A stretch of 24,824 nucleotides of DNA from MGOM01 sp035455265 (GTDB lineage Bacteria; Chloroflexota; Anaerolineae; Anaerolineales; E44-bin32): assembly GCA_035455265.1 (NCBI GenBank), contig DATIFK010000088.1, positions 1 through 24,824 on the forward strand. The letters are read 5' to 3'. Position 1 is the first letter of the stretch; every line of letters begins with the position of its first letter. Positions 16,031-23,208 of the stretch are shown here, in pieces. The notes beneath the pieces were generated by a model, which did no database searches, was not told the origin of the DNA, and saw only the letters and a program-made list of their open reading frames with translations. Position numbers and translations under genes: made by a program.

Positions 16031-16049
16031 CCATCCAGGCGCAACTGTG

Positions 16050-17000
16050 TTAGGCCGCGCGCGGGGTTCCCAGATACTCCTGCCCTCCGAAGCGCGTCAG
16101 GATGACGGCTCCCAAACCGAGGCAGTAGGTCACCACCGGCGCCACGGCCCCGATGCACGGGATGAAGTTGATCCCGTACACCACCAGGGTCAACGCCAGC
16201 GTGCCGATCGCCGCCGAAACCGCCAGAGTCCAGTCCTGCCGGAAGGCTGCGGCGATGCGCTGGCCCACCTCGAGACCGATGGCGATCCACCCGAACATGT
16301 ACGCCGCCACCAGCACCAGCCCGCCGAGCAGGGCCACCGGCGAGAGACAGATCGACAGCACCAGGAGGACCAGCAGCGGAAGCGCCACGATGAAACTCAA
16401 CAGCCCCAGCAAGCCGGCCGCCACCGGCTGCGACACAACCGTCTGCGCCGCCCGCCCGACTCTCAACGGCCAGAACATCACCACCAGCGCCGCCAGGGCC
16501 GCCAGCAGGAACGCACGCAGGAAGTACCAACCGAAGTTGAACGTCCACGACAGCGGCCGCAGGTCAACGCGCGGGACGGCGACGCCAGGCAGCGTCAAAT
16601 CGAACGGCCCGCCCACCTCGCTCGAGGTCACCTTCCCCTCGATGACCGCGCCTTCGTCGCGGCTGAGCGCCGACCCGAGTGTGACGACGTCGCCGCCCAC
16701 GACGGCCGTCGATCCCAGATGGACGCTTCCGCCGATCGAGGCCACGTCCTTTTCAATGGTTCCTGCGGCCTCGATCTGTCCTCCAATCAGGGCGACCGTC
16801 CCCTTCACCTGGGATCCGGCTTCCAGCGTGGCCGTGCCCCCGATGACGAGTAGATCGCCGTCCAACACTTCGAAGCCCATCAGCGTGTAGTCTCCGCCGA
16901 TGACGATCTTGCCGTCCTCCCAGCCGGCGGCGAAGGCCGTGGCGGGAAGGGCCAGCAGCGCCACGAGGGTGAGCGAAAGGACAAGGGAAAGACGTTTCAT
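16050..17000 (-). CDS. Bactofilin-like (polymer-forming) membrane protein
   Basis: A 316-residue exported protein. Residues 1-25 are a clear Sec signal peptide (KR, a long Leu/Val/Ala core, ATAFAA). Residues 30-130 carry short beta-helix-like repeats with recurring GG-V/I spacing (DLLVIGGTATLEAG, GTVALIGGQIEAAG, KDVASIGGSVHLGS, GDVVTLGS), as in bactofilin/polymer-forming domains. The C-terminal half has about five or six membrane helices from residue 160 on. The start ATG overlaps the anti-sigma stop by four bases, so it is translationally coupled to the sigma/anti-sigma pair and is probably part of that envelope stress module. An assembly role in or at the membrane is inferred from the domain only. 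Confidence 0.82.
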   Translation of the reverse strand: MKRLSLVLSLTLVALLALPATAFAAGWEDGKIVIGGDYTLMGFEVLDGDLLVIGGTATLEAGSQVKGTVALIGGQIEAAGTIEKDVASIGGSVHLGSTAVVGGDVVTLGSALSRDEGAVIEGKVTSSEVGGPFDLTLPGVAVPRVDLRPLSWTFNFGWYFLRAFLLAALAALVVMFWPLRVGRAAQTVVSQPVAAGLLGLLSFIVALPLLVLLVLSICLSPVALLGGLVLVAAYMFGWIAIGLEVGQRIAAAFRQDWTLAVSAAIGTLALTLVVYGINFIPCIGAVAPVVTYCLGLGAVILTRFGGQEYLGTPRAA

Positions 17001-17530
17001 GATCGGACTCCTTCATGTGCGGTTCGATTCAGGGAAATGACCCACACCGCCACCAGGCCGGCGATGGCGGCCATCAGGCCAAGACCGATGCCTCCGATCA
17101 GGCCTACGGGAAGGATGCTGGCAGCTGCCTGGAGGATGTCGCTGGCGGCGCGGAGGAAGACAGACCACTGGACAAGGTCGCGGATCCAGGTCTGCAGCGC
17201 GGTGGACGGTGAAGCGAGCAGAGAGGCGAGGTCCCACAAGACGACCGCGGCGGCGAGGCCGGCAGACGCCAGGCTGGCGGCGAAGATCCACCATGCCCGT
17301 TGTGGCCGGGCACCGGCCGTTGCGGCCCGGCGCTCCCTCCAGCGAAGGACGAAGCCCGCCATCGGTTGAGCCAGGGTGGCCGAGCGGAGTTGTGTCTGCA
17401 CCGCAGGCCACGACGCGGCCAGCCTCCGGCACGCCTCGCAGGTTTCCAGGTGGCGCCGCAGAGCGTCCGACTCCGCCGGCGTCAGCGGTTCCTCACCGAG
17501 GATCCACTCCTCAAAGGGTCGATGGGACAC
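16997..17530 (-). CDS. Anti-sigma factor, zinc-finger (zf-HC2) type, membrane bound
   Basis: A 177-residue protein expected to hold the ECF sigma factor of the upstream gene inactive. The N-terminal zinc-binding anti-sigma motif is HLETCEAC (His27, Cys31, Cys34). Two membrane segments follow, about 82-100 and 141-165, with a linker of some 40 residues between them. The GTG start at 17530 has GGAGGG 4-5 bases upstream and lies 20 bases inside the sigma gene. The stop overlaps the next ATG by four bases. Order and overlaps are those of a regulatory pair plus a target gene. Confidence 0.87.
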   Translation of the reverse strand: MSHRPFEEWILGEEPLTPAESDALRRHLETCEACRRLAASWPAVQTQLRSATLAQPMAGFVLRWRERRAATAGARPQRAWWIFAASLASAGLAAAVVLWDLASLLASPSTALQTWIRDLVQWSVFLRAASDILQAAASILPVGLIGGIGLGLMAAIAGLVAVWVISLNRTAHEGVRS

Positions 17531-18128
17531 GCCGCCCTCCGTGGGTTGGTCTGGGGAGTGGTTGGCCGGCCAGCGACGCCAGCTGCTTCCGGGCCCGGTG
17601 CAGGCGGCTCTTCACACCGCTGACGGAGGTCTGAAGCGCGCCGGCCATCTCCTCGTAGGAAAGGTCGTACCAGTAGCGCAGAACGACGGCGGCGCGATCC
17701 GAAGGGTGGAGCTGGGCGAGCAGGCTCTGGACATCTTCCGCACCCTGCCTGCTGACCAGCGCCGCCTCCGGGCCTGGCGCCGGGTCGCGCGGTGCGGCCT
17801 CGTCCAATGCGTCCTCGAGCGACATCGTCGGCACGCGCCGCCTCCGCATCTGATCGATGGCGTGATGGGCGGCGATGGAAAGGACCCAGGTCCGGAAGGG
17901 CCGACGGGGGTCGAACGCCGTCAAGTTGCGATAAGCCCGCAGGAAGGTCTCCTGGGCCGCGTCTTCCGCCAGGGCGGCGTCGCCAAGCATCCGGTAACAC
18001 AGGTTGAACACGGGCACCTGATAGGCCTCCACCAGCCGTTCGAAGGCTTCGTCGTCGCCTCCTCGGGCGCTTCGGAGCCACTCGCCTTCTTCTTCCGGCG
18101 TCCAACGGGTTCCTGAGCGTCGCTTCAC
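17511..18128 (-). CDS. ECF-family RNA polymerase sigma factor
   Basis: A 205-residue group IV sigma factor. Region 2 spans about 30-97 (FERLVEAYQVPVFNLCYRML, AEDAAQETFLRAYRN, FRTWVLSIAAHHAIDQMRRR), which binds core polymerase and the -10 element. Region 4 spans about 134-186 (LHPSDRAAVVLRYWYDLSYE, then the SGVKSRLHRARKQL recognition helix), which binds the -35 element. The start is GTG at 18128; AAGG lies rather far upstream, so the exact start is less sure. The linker from 105 to 130 is Pro/Ala rich. It overlaps and is co-transcribed with its anti-sigma gene. Autoregulation is usual for such pairs, but no matching promoter was recognised upstream. Confidence 0.93.
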   Translation of the reverse strand: MKRRSGTRWTPEEEGEWLRSARGGDDEAFERLVEAYQVPVFNLCYRMLGDAALAEDAAQETFLRAYRNLTAFDPRRPFRTWVLSIAAHHAIDQMRRRRVPTMSLEDALDEAAPRDPAPGPEAALVSRQGAEDVQSLLAQLHPSDRAAVVLRYWYDLSYEEMAGALQTSVSGVKSRLHRARKQLASLAGQPLPRPTHGGRRVPSTL

Positions 18129-18299
18129 GGCTAGGGAGGCCTACCTTCTTCTACGGAAATCCGTCTTGGGGGTCGCGGGGATTTGGAGCTCCCGGCCCGT
18201 AAGATGGCTCCAGGATAGGCCGCTTCGCCCCGCGAGGGGCGTGACGGACGAATGGAAGTGAGTCGTCGGTTGTCAGCGATAGACGATCCGCGACGGTCT

Positions 18300-18688
18300 C
18301 TAAGCGGAGCTTGGGCCTCGCTGTGCGAGGCCGAAGCGAAGTCGAAGAGCAGTTGCGCAAGCGCCCACAAAGAACCCTTGCGCCTGCGTCCTTCGGCTAC
18401 CCGTCTGGGCACTTCGCGGCGGCGGCAGGAGCTCTTCCTACCCGAGGAGGCCGTGCCGCCTTCGCTAAGGGACGTCGAGAGACCGTAGAAAGACTCCCAG
18501 GTCTCTGACCGGAGCGAGGGCTGAGCGCAGCGAAGCCCAAGCGCAGTCGAAGAGCCCATTGGCCAGCGGTCCTCGAACAGCCACCGCGCCAGCGCCCTTC
18601 GACTTCCCGTCTGGGCGCTTCGCGGCGGCCGCAGCTGCTTGCCCCGCAGCCCAAGGCGAAGTGCGGCCTTCGCTCAGGGACGTCTAGA
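18300..18688. repeat. Decayed tandem duplication (~205 bp) in a non-coding stretch
   Basis: The gene-free stretch 18129-18712 contains two diverged copies of one segment, about 18300-18480 and 18505-18688. Matching blocks include GTCGAAGAGC (18341 and 18546), a CCCGTCTGGGC(A/G)CTTCGCGGCGG block, and GCC(G)CCTTCGCT(A/C)AGGGACGTC at the ends; the offset is 205-208 bases. The copies also carry GAGCG(C/A)AG.CGAAG units, like dispersed repeats common in environmental genomes. Short open frames here are inconsistent between the copies, so no gene is called. The rest of the stretch (18129-18300) shows nothing further and presumably holds the sigma gene promoter. Confidence 0.6.
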
Positions 18689-18712
18689 AGGTGGGGATCG
18701 GGAGCAGGCAGC

Positions 18713-20311
18713 TCAAGCGCGATCGAGCTCGCGCACCATGTACGTCTCGCCGAGGCGGTATCCCAGGCGTTCGTAGTAGAGCCGAGTGCCCAGGGCAGCG
18801 ATCACGGCCACGCGCGCCAACCCCGCGCCACGCGCCAACTCTTCGGCGCGGGCCATCAGGGCCGCACCGAGACCGCTGTGTTGCGCGGCGCCGCCCGAAG
18901 CATCGCCGAATTCCAGGGACTGGCCGTAGACGTGCAGTTCACGCACCCGGGCGGAGCCTTCGATATCCGGCAACCCGGGATCGGGTGAGCCGTCGCCGGG
19001 CAACCAGAGCCGCAAGTAAGCCGCCAGGCGATCGTCGTCCGTCACCAGGGATACGAAATGCTCCAGGCCTCCCGCGGCGCGAAACGTGTCGACATGCATT
19101 CGCAGCCGGCCGAGCTCGATCGAGGATCCGCGGACCTCCCGACAGCGAATGCAGTGGCAGCGCTGGCCGCGGCGGGCGAGTTCGCGTTGGGCATCCAGGC
19201 GCAGGCTGGTGCGCCGGTTGCCCTCCACAACATTCGTGGAAGGGATATCGCGGATGACGCGGTTCACGCGGCAATAGGGCGGAATGGTCGGCTTGATATC
19301 GGCCAGCAGATCGACCAGGGTCTCGGTGGTGTACGGGTGGTAGTCGCCGCGAAGCCAGTGGTCGTAGAGCTCGGCGTTGCGCAGGAGCTGGCAAGGGTAG
19401 ATCTTGATCTCGTCCGGCCGCAACTCCTGGTCCGCCCAGAGGCGGGCGAAATCCTCCCGGTCCGACTCCGGCGTGGCGCCGAGCAGGTTCGGCATCCAGT
19501 GTAAGACGATCTTGAAACCGGCGCTGCGCAGCCATGCTGCGGCACGGCGCAGATCGGCGACGGTGTGGCCGCGCTCGTTCAGGGCCAGGATACGATCGTC
19601 CAGGCTCTGGGCGCCGATCTGGACCTTGGTCACGCCCAGGCGGCGCAGGTGGGCAATCTCGTCGGCGTCGATGTGGTCGGGCCGCGTCTCGATCACCAGG
19701 CCGACGTTGCGTCGGGAGGCGCGGGCGTTGGCGGACTGCGCCTCAGCGAGCGAGGCGGAGTCGAAGCCGTTGAGGGCATCCAGGCAGCGGCGGACAAACC
19801 AGGCCTGGTAGTCTCGGCGGTAGGCGCTCCACGTCCCGCCCAGGATGAGCAGCTCGACCTTGGCCGTCGGATGGCCGATCGCCTCGAGCGCTTCCAGCCT
19901 CGACCGCGTTTGGTCATACGGATCGAAGGCATGCTCAAGGGCGCGGCGCGCGCCGGGTTCATCCGGCAGGTACGACTTGGGCATGCGCGCGTCGGTCGGG
20001 CAGAAGACACATCGGCCGGGGCACGGATACGGTTTGGTCAAGACGGTGACGGTGGTGACGCCCGAAAGCGTGCGAACGGGCTTCATCCGGATGCGCCGCA
20101 GGAGGTCGCCCATGGAAGCATCGACCACGCCCTGACGCAGCGCCCGGACGAGGACGTGCTTTCCCAGGAACCCGCCGTTGGGGAGCGGATGCCGCCGCAG
20201 CGCGTCGGCGACGTCGATGCCGGCCTGGACATCCTCCAGGACGCGGCGCGCCAGCCGAAGCTCCTGCTCCGGATAGCGTCGCGCCTCCAACCAGGCTTGT
20301 CGTCGATCCAT
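18713..20311 (-). CDS. elp3: Elp3 family tRNA carboxymethyluridine synthase (radical SAM + GNAT)
   Basis: A 532-residue single-protein Elongator catalytic subunit. Elp3 uses SAM radical chemistry and acetyl-CoA to build carboxymethyl-uridine at tRNA wobble position 34. The radical SAM cluster motif is CPGRCVFC (Cys97, Cys101, Cys104), followed by the family block PTDARMPKSYLPDEPGA. ELLILGGTWSAY lies in the barrel. A Cys pair (HCIRC) is in the region that joins barrel and GNAT domain, where Elp3 has a zinc site. The C-terminal GNAT domain has LHVYG, the acetyl-CoA loop QHSGLG (477-482) and GTRLYYERLGY. It strongly recalls the Dehalococcoides enzyme. The ATG at 20311 is preferred because earlier frames overlap the divergent methyltransferase. 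Confidence 0.93.
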   Translation of the reverse strand: MDRRQAWLEARRYPEQELRLARRVLEDVQAGIDVADALRRHPLPNGGFLGKHVLVRALRQGVVDASMGDLLRRIRMKPVRTLSGVTTVTVLTKPYPCPGRCVFCPTDARMPKSYLPDEPGARRALEHAFDPYDQTRSRLEALEAIGHPTAKVELLILGGTWSAYRRDYQAWFVRRCLDALNGFDSASLAEAQSANARASRRNVGLVIETRPDHIDADEIAHLRRLGVTKVQIGAQSLDDRILALNERGHTVADLRRAAAWLRSAGFKIVLHWMPNLLGATPESDREDFARLWADQELRPDEIKIYPCQLLRNAELYDHWLRGDYHPYTTETLVDLLADIKPTIPPYCRVNRVIRDIPSTNVVEGNRRTSLRLDAQRELARRGQRCHCIRCREVRGSSIELGRLRMHVDTFRAAGGLEHFVSLVTDDDRLAAYLRLWLPGDGSPDPGLPDIEGSARVRELHVYGQSLEFGDASGGAAQHSGLGAALMARAEELARGAGLARVAVIAALGTRLYYERLGYRLGETYMVRELDRA

Positions 20312-20316
20312 CCGCC

Positions 20317-20323
20317 GTATACT
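20317..20323. promoter_or_regulatory. Symmetric -10-like element between divergent elp3 and methyltransferase
   Basis: Only 18 bases separate the two start codons. They contain GTATAC, a palindrome that reads TATACT on the + strand and TATACG on the - strand. It lies 6 bases before the + GTG and 5 bases before the - ATG. Both mRNAs would start at or next to the start codon and so be leaderless. No Shine-Dalgarno sequence is seen for either gene. A TTGTCG at 20297-20302 is a poor -35 with a 15-base spacer. Confidence 0.4.
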
Positions 20324-20329
20324 TGCCGC

Positions 20330-21058
20330 GTGCGCCAGGAAACAGCTGCGCGGCTCCTCGACCTCAATCGCGGATTCTATCAAAGGTTCGGCCGTGCCTT
20401 CGCCGCGAAGCGATCGAGGCTTCAGCCCGGCGCGGCGCGCCTGCTGCACCGCATTCGCCCGCGGGAATCGGTCCTGGACCTCGGTTGCGGTCACGGCCTG
20501 TTTGCTTCAGCGCTGGTGTCTGCCGGACACCGCGGCATGGTTGTGGGGCTGGACTCGAGCGCCGAGCTGCTCGACGTGGCCCGCCACCGAAAGACCCTGG
20601 GTTCGGTTGCTCTGGCCCAGGCCGATCTGGCCGATCCGAACTGGCCCCTGGCGCTGGGTGCCGGTCAGGCGAACCTTTTCGACTGGATCGTGGCCTTCGC
20701 CGTCCTCCACCATCTGCCGAGCGACGATGTGAGACGCGGCGTGGTGCGTCAGTGCCACGGCCTCGCCTTGCCGGAGGGACGGATGGTCGTTTCGGTGTGG
20801 GACTTCCTCGCCAGCCCTCGATGGCGCGCGCGCCTGGTGCCCTGGGAAACCGTCTCGATCGACGAGTCTGACGTCGACCCCGACGACTTCCTTCTCGACT
20901 GGCGTGAGGGCGGCCTGGGATACCGCTACGTTCACCACTTCACGCCGGAGACCCTCACCGCTTTGGCCGCGGCGTCCGGGTTCACGGTCGAGGAGGCGTA
21001 TCGATCGGATGGCGAAGGAGGGCGGCTGGGGCTGTATCAGGTGTGGAGGAAAGCATGA
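20330..21058 (+). CDS. Class I SAM methyltransferase, Trm9/ALKBH8-like
   Basis: A 242-residue methyltransferase. Motif I is LDLGCGHG (49-56), then GLDSSAELLDVA as the acidic strand 2 loop, FDWIVAFAVLHHLP as motif IV, and a C-terminal YRYVHHFTPETL..L segment. The N-terminal Y..FGRAFAAKRSRLQPGA.RLL, the LHHLPS.D.RR stretch, the SVWDF after the lid strand and the late HHF.P.EL block are arranged as in the Trm9/ALKBH8 methyltransferase domain. That domain methylates carboxymethyl-uridine at tRNA position 34. Subfamily assignment is from pattern memory and is the uncertain part. The GTG start at 20330 is the only sensible one. It is divergent from elp3 by 18 bases and followed by a palindromic repeat and three tRNA genes. 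Confidence 0.85.
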   Translation: MRQETAARLLDLNRGFYQRFGRAFAAKRSRLQPGAARLLHRIRPRESVLDLGCGHGLFASALVSAGHRGMVVGLDSSAELLDVARHRKTLGSVALAQADLADPNWPLALGAGQANLFDWIVAFAVLHHLPSDDVRRGVVRQCHGLALPEGRMVVSVWDFLASPRWRARLVPWETVSIDESDVDPDDFLLDWREGGLGYRYVHHFTPETLTALAAASGFTVEEAYRSDGEGGRLGLYQVWRKA

Positions 21059-21063
21059 TCTGC

Positions 21064-21087
21064 AGGGGCGAAGCATGCTTCGCCCCT
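21064..21087. repeat. Palindromic intergenic repeat, copy 3
   Basis: A perfect 24-base palindrome (AGGGGCGAAGCA and its complement, no spacer). It begins 5 bases after the methyltransferase stop. The core AGGGGCGAAGC equals copy 1. It may serve as the 3' end structure of this gene ahead of the tRNA promoter. Confidence 0.85.
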
Positions 21088-21169
21088 CCGACGGGCCGGC
21101 GAGCACATCCCTTCGCGCCCGACGAGCCTGTGGGTGCGGACCGAGCTCCAAGTCCCCGGCAGGGTCGAG

Positions 21170-21198
21170 ATGACGAGGTCAAGGCGGCGTGGTAGAAT
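21170..21198 (+). promoter_or_regulatory. Putative promoter of the tRNA cluster
   Basis: ATGACG (21170-21175, four of six to TTGACA) and TAGAAT (21193-21198, five of six to TATAAT) are separated by 17 bases. The predicted transcript starts about 25 bases before the first tRNA. It is the only well-spaced pair in the 144-base gap 21088-21231. Confidence 0.45.
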
Positions 21199-21231
21199 TC
21201 GCGGGCTCAGGACGGGAACCAGGACGAACCC

Positions 21232-21321
<90 letters not shown>

Positions 21322-21330
21322 CAGCGCCAC

Positions 21331-21423
21331 GGGGAGGTGCCGGAGTGGCCGAACGGGGGCGCCTGCTAAGCGCTTGTCGGGGGTTTATATCCTCGACCGA
21401 GGGTTCGAATCCCTCCCTCCCCG
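21331..21423 (+). tRNA. tRNA-Ser(GCU)
   Basis: A 93-base cloverleaf. The acceptor GGGGAGG pairs with CCTCCCC (21416-21422); the discriminator is G. The loop CTGCTAA gives anticodon GCT. A long variable arm (GTCGGGGG..CCTCGAC) and the T arm GGGTTCGAATCCC are present. It lies 14 bases after tRNA-Ser(UGA), so the two are co-transcribed. CCA is not encoded. Confidence 0.96.
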
Positions 21424-21475
21424 CCTGTCGCGTCGTCCGTCGGGCCCGGCCGGCGCGGCGGCCAGCGAACGACAT

Positions 21476-21548
21476 GCCCTCGTAGCTCAGCGGATAGAGC
21501 ACTTGGTTGCGGACCAAGGGGTCGCGTGTTCAAATCACGCCGAGGGCG
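21476..21548 (+). tRNA. tRNA-Arg(GCG)
   Basis: A 73-base cloverleaf. The acceptor GCCCTCG (21476-21482) pairs with CGAGGGC (21541-21547); the discriminator is G. The anticodon stem CTTGG/CCAAG encloses the loop TTGCGGA, anticodon GCG. The D loop AGCGGATAGAGC has the arginine identity base A20. Most bacteria read CGN with an ACG anticodon edited to inosine, so GCG is unusual. CCA is not encoded. Confidence 0.94.
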
Positions 21549-21551
21549 CTG

Positions 21552-21580
21552 GAGCCGCTTCCCCGGGAAGCGGCTCTCCT
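21552..21580 (+). terminator. Hairpin downstream of the tRNA cluster
   Basis: GAGCCGCTTCCC (21552-21563) is complementary to 21565-21576. It begins 4 bases after tRNA-Arg and is followed by TCCT rather than a T run. This is a likely transcript end or processing barrier for the tRNA operon; a true intrinsic terminator is uncertain. Confidence 0.5.
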
Positions 21581-21635
21581 CGTGAGGCCGGCCGACTCCG
21601 TCGGCGGCCCGCGGGCATGTGGTGGAGGTGAGATG

Positions 21636-21839
21636 ATGCTCTTGAGCGAATCCGCCCGGATGATTCTGGTGGCGCCGCCGGCCTATCTCGATCCGGGTTC
21701 CGGCAGTTTCCTGCTCCAGCTTCTGCTGGCCGGCATCCTGGGCGGCGCTTTCATTGTCAGGTCCCAGTGGACGCGCATCAAGGCATTCTTCCGGCGCCTC
21801 TTCCGCCGCGGGTCGTCCTCCGAGGAGCATGAGCAGTAA
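21636..21839 (+). CDS. Small membrane protein with DPGSGS motif, 67 residues
   Basis: After a short N-terminus with YLDPGSGS (17-24) there is one membrane helix (about 25-42, LLQLLLAGILGGAFIV). A basic amphipathic tail follows (RSQWTRIKAFFRRLFRR), then an acidic end (SSSEEHEQ). Small proteins with a Y(L/I)DPG(S/T)GS start, one helix and a W..IK.FF tail are known to me from surface polysaccharide loci; their function is not established. GGAGG at 21624-21628 gives 7-base spacing to the ATG at 21636, so this is preferred to the ATG three bases earlier. The last 11 bases overlap the next gene, which implies coupled translation and a joint role. Confidence 0.78.
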   Translation: MLLSESARMILVAPPAYLDPGSGSFLLQLLLAGILGGAFIVRSQWTRIKAFFRRLFRRGSSSEEHEQ

Positions 21840-23208
21840 CCTCCGTTCCGGGAGCTCCTTCCGCGACCCCAGCGGATTTCTGTTTGCCCGGGGCGGGATT
21901 CTCTATCGCCAGGTCAACCACAGCTATCGGCCCACTTACGATCGCCTGATCGACTCAGGCCTGTACCACGAGCTGGTCGACGCCGGCGAGTTGATCCCAC
22001 ACGACGTCGCCCGCGTGGCGCCCGCCGAGCCCCGCCTGGCCTCCCTGGTGCTGCAGCCCGAGCGTTTGACCTTCGTTTCCTATCCCTACGAGTGGTCCTT
22101 CAGCCAACTGAAGGATGCCGCCCTGCTGACGCTGACCCTGCAAAAGCGCGCTGTGGCCCGCGGGCTGTGCCTCAAGGACGCCAGCGCCTACAACATTCAG
22201 TTCCACCAGGGGCGGCCGCTGCTGATCGACAGCCTGTCCTTCGATGTGTGGAAGGAAGGCGTGCCGTGGGTCGCCTACCGGCAGTTCTGCCAGCACTTCC
22301 TGGCGCCCCTGGCGCTGATGGCCCGGGTGGACGTTCGCCTCGGGCTGATGCTCCGCCTGTACATCGACGGCTTGCCCCTGGATCTGACGGGCCGCCTGCT
22401 CCCCGGGAGCACGCGTCTTCAGCCCGGCCTCCTGACGCATGTCCATCTCCACGCTGCGAGTCAGCGCCGATTCGCCGGCACGGCGCCGGCCTCGCACACC
22501 TCGGCGCGAATGTCGCGCAACGCCCTGCTCGGCCTGATCGATAGCCTCGAGTCGACGGTGCGCGGCCTGACGTGGTCGCCCGGGGGTACAGACTGGGCGG
22601 ACTACGAGTCGACCCACAACTACTCCCCCGCCGCCCTGGAACACAAGCGCCACCTCGTGGCGGGGTACCTGGCGAAGGTCCGCCCGTCTCTGACGTGGGA
22701 CCTGGGCGCCAACGTCGGCACGTTCAGCCGTCTGGCAGCCGAGGCCGGAAGTGCGACGATTGCCTTCGACGTGGACCCGAGCGCCGTGGAGCTGCACTAC
22801 CGGCGCTGTCGGTCCGAAGGCGAAAGCCGCGTGCTTCCGTTGCTCCTTGATCTGACCAATCCGAGTCCGGCCCAAGGCTGGGATCATGCCGAGCGGCTCT
22901 CCTTGGCGGAGCGCGGCCCGGCCGACGCGGTGATGGCCCTGGCCTTGGTGCATCACCTGGCGATTGCCAACAACGTCCCGTTGGCGCTACTGGCCGAGAC
23001 TTTCGCCGGCTACGGCCGAGCGCTTATCGTAGAGTTCGTCCCCAAATCGGACCCGCAGGTCCAACGCCTTCTGGCGAGCCGGGAGGACATCTTCCCGGAC
23101 TACACCGTCGAGGGATTCGAGCGGGCCTTCCGATCGACGCATCGGATTCGCTCGGAGGACAAGATCGAGGATACGGACCGAATCCTGTTCTGGATGGAGA
23201 AGCGCTGA
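21829..23208 (+). CDS. Class I SAM methyltransferase with N-terminal kinase-like region (NoeA-like)
   Basis: A 459-residue two-part protein. The N-terminal half has FRDPSGF (11-17) and LKDASAYNIQF (115-125), followed by LLIDSLSF (131-138). These resemble the catalytic D..N and metal-binding D of small-molecule or LPS kinases. WVAYRQFCQHFLAPL follows. The C-terminal half is a Rossmann methyltransferase: WDLGANVGTFS (290-300) is motif I, FDVDP the acidic loop, and VMALALVHHLAI motif IV. Such fusions are usually annotated as SAM methyltransferase or nodulation protein NoeA; the substrate is unknown. The ATG at 21829 overlaps the small membrane protein gene by 11 bases, a link that suggests membrane-associated modification of a surface glycan or lipid. 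Confidence 0.82.
   Translation: MSSNLRSGSSFRDPSGFLFARGGILYRQVNHSYRPTYDRLIDSGLYHELVDAGELIPHDVARVAPAEPRLASLVLQPERLTFVSYPYEWSFSQLKDAALLTLTLQKRAVARGLCLKDASAYNIQFHQGRPLLIDSLSFDVWKEGVPWVAYRQFCQHFLAPLALMARVDVRLGLMLRLYIDGLPLDLTGRLLPGSTRLQPGLLTHVHLHAASQRRFAGTAPASHTSARMSRNALLGLIDSLESTVRGLTWSPGGTDWADYESTHNYSPAALEHKRHLVAGYLAKVRPSLTWDLGANVGTFSRLAAEAGSATIAFDVDPSAVELHYRRCRSEGESRVLPLLLDLTNPSPAQGWDHAERLSLAERGPADAVMALALVHHLAIANNVPLALLAETFAGYGRALIVEFVPKSDPQVQRLLASREDIFPDYTVEGFERAFRSTHRIRSEDKIEDTDRILFWMEKR

Noticed and set aside
18131..18559. Short open frames in the gap upstream of the sigma factor gene
   Set aside because: They occur on both strands, lack ribosome binding sites, and do not keep frame between the two copies of the duplicated segment.
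20312..20494. Extended N-terminus of Elp3 starting at 20494
   Set aside because: It would overlap 165 bases of the divergent methyltransferase, including its conserved N-terminal segment; the ATG at 20311 gives a normal Elp3 start.
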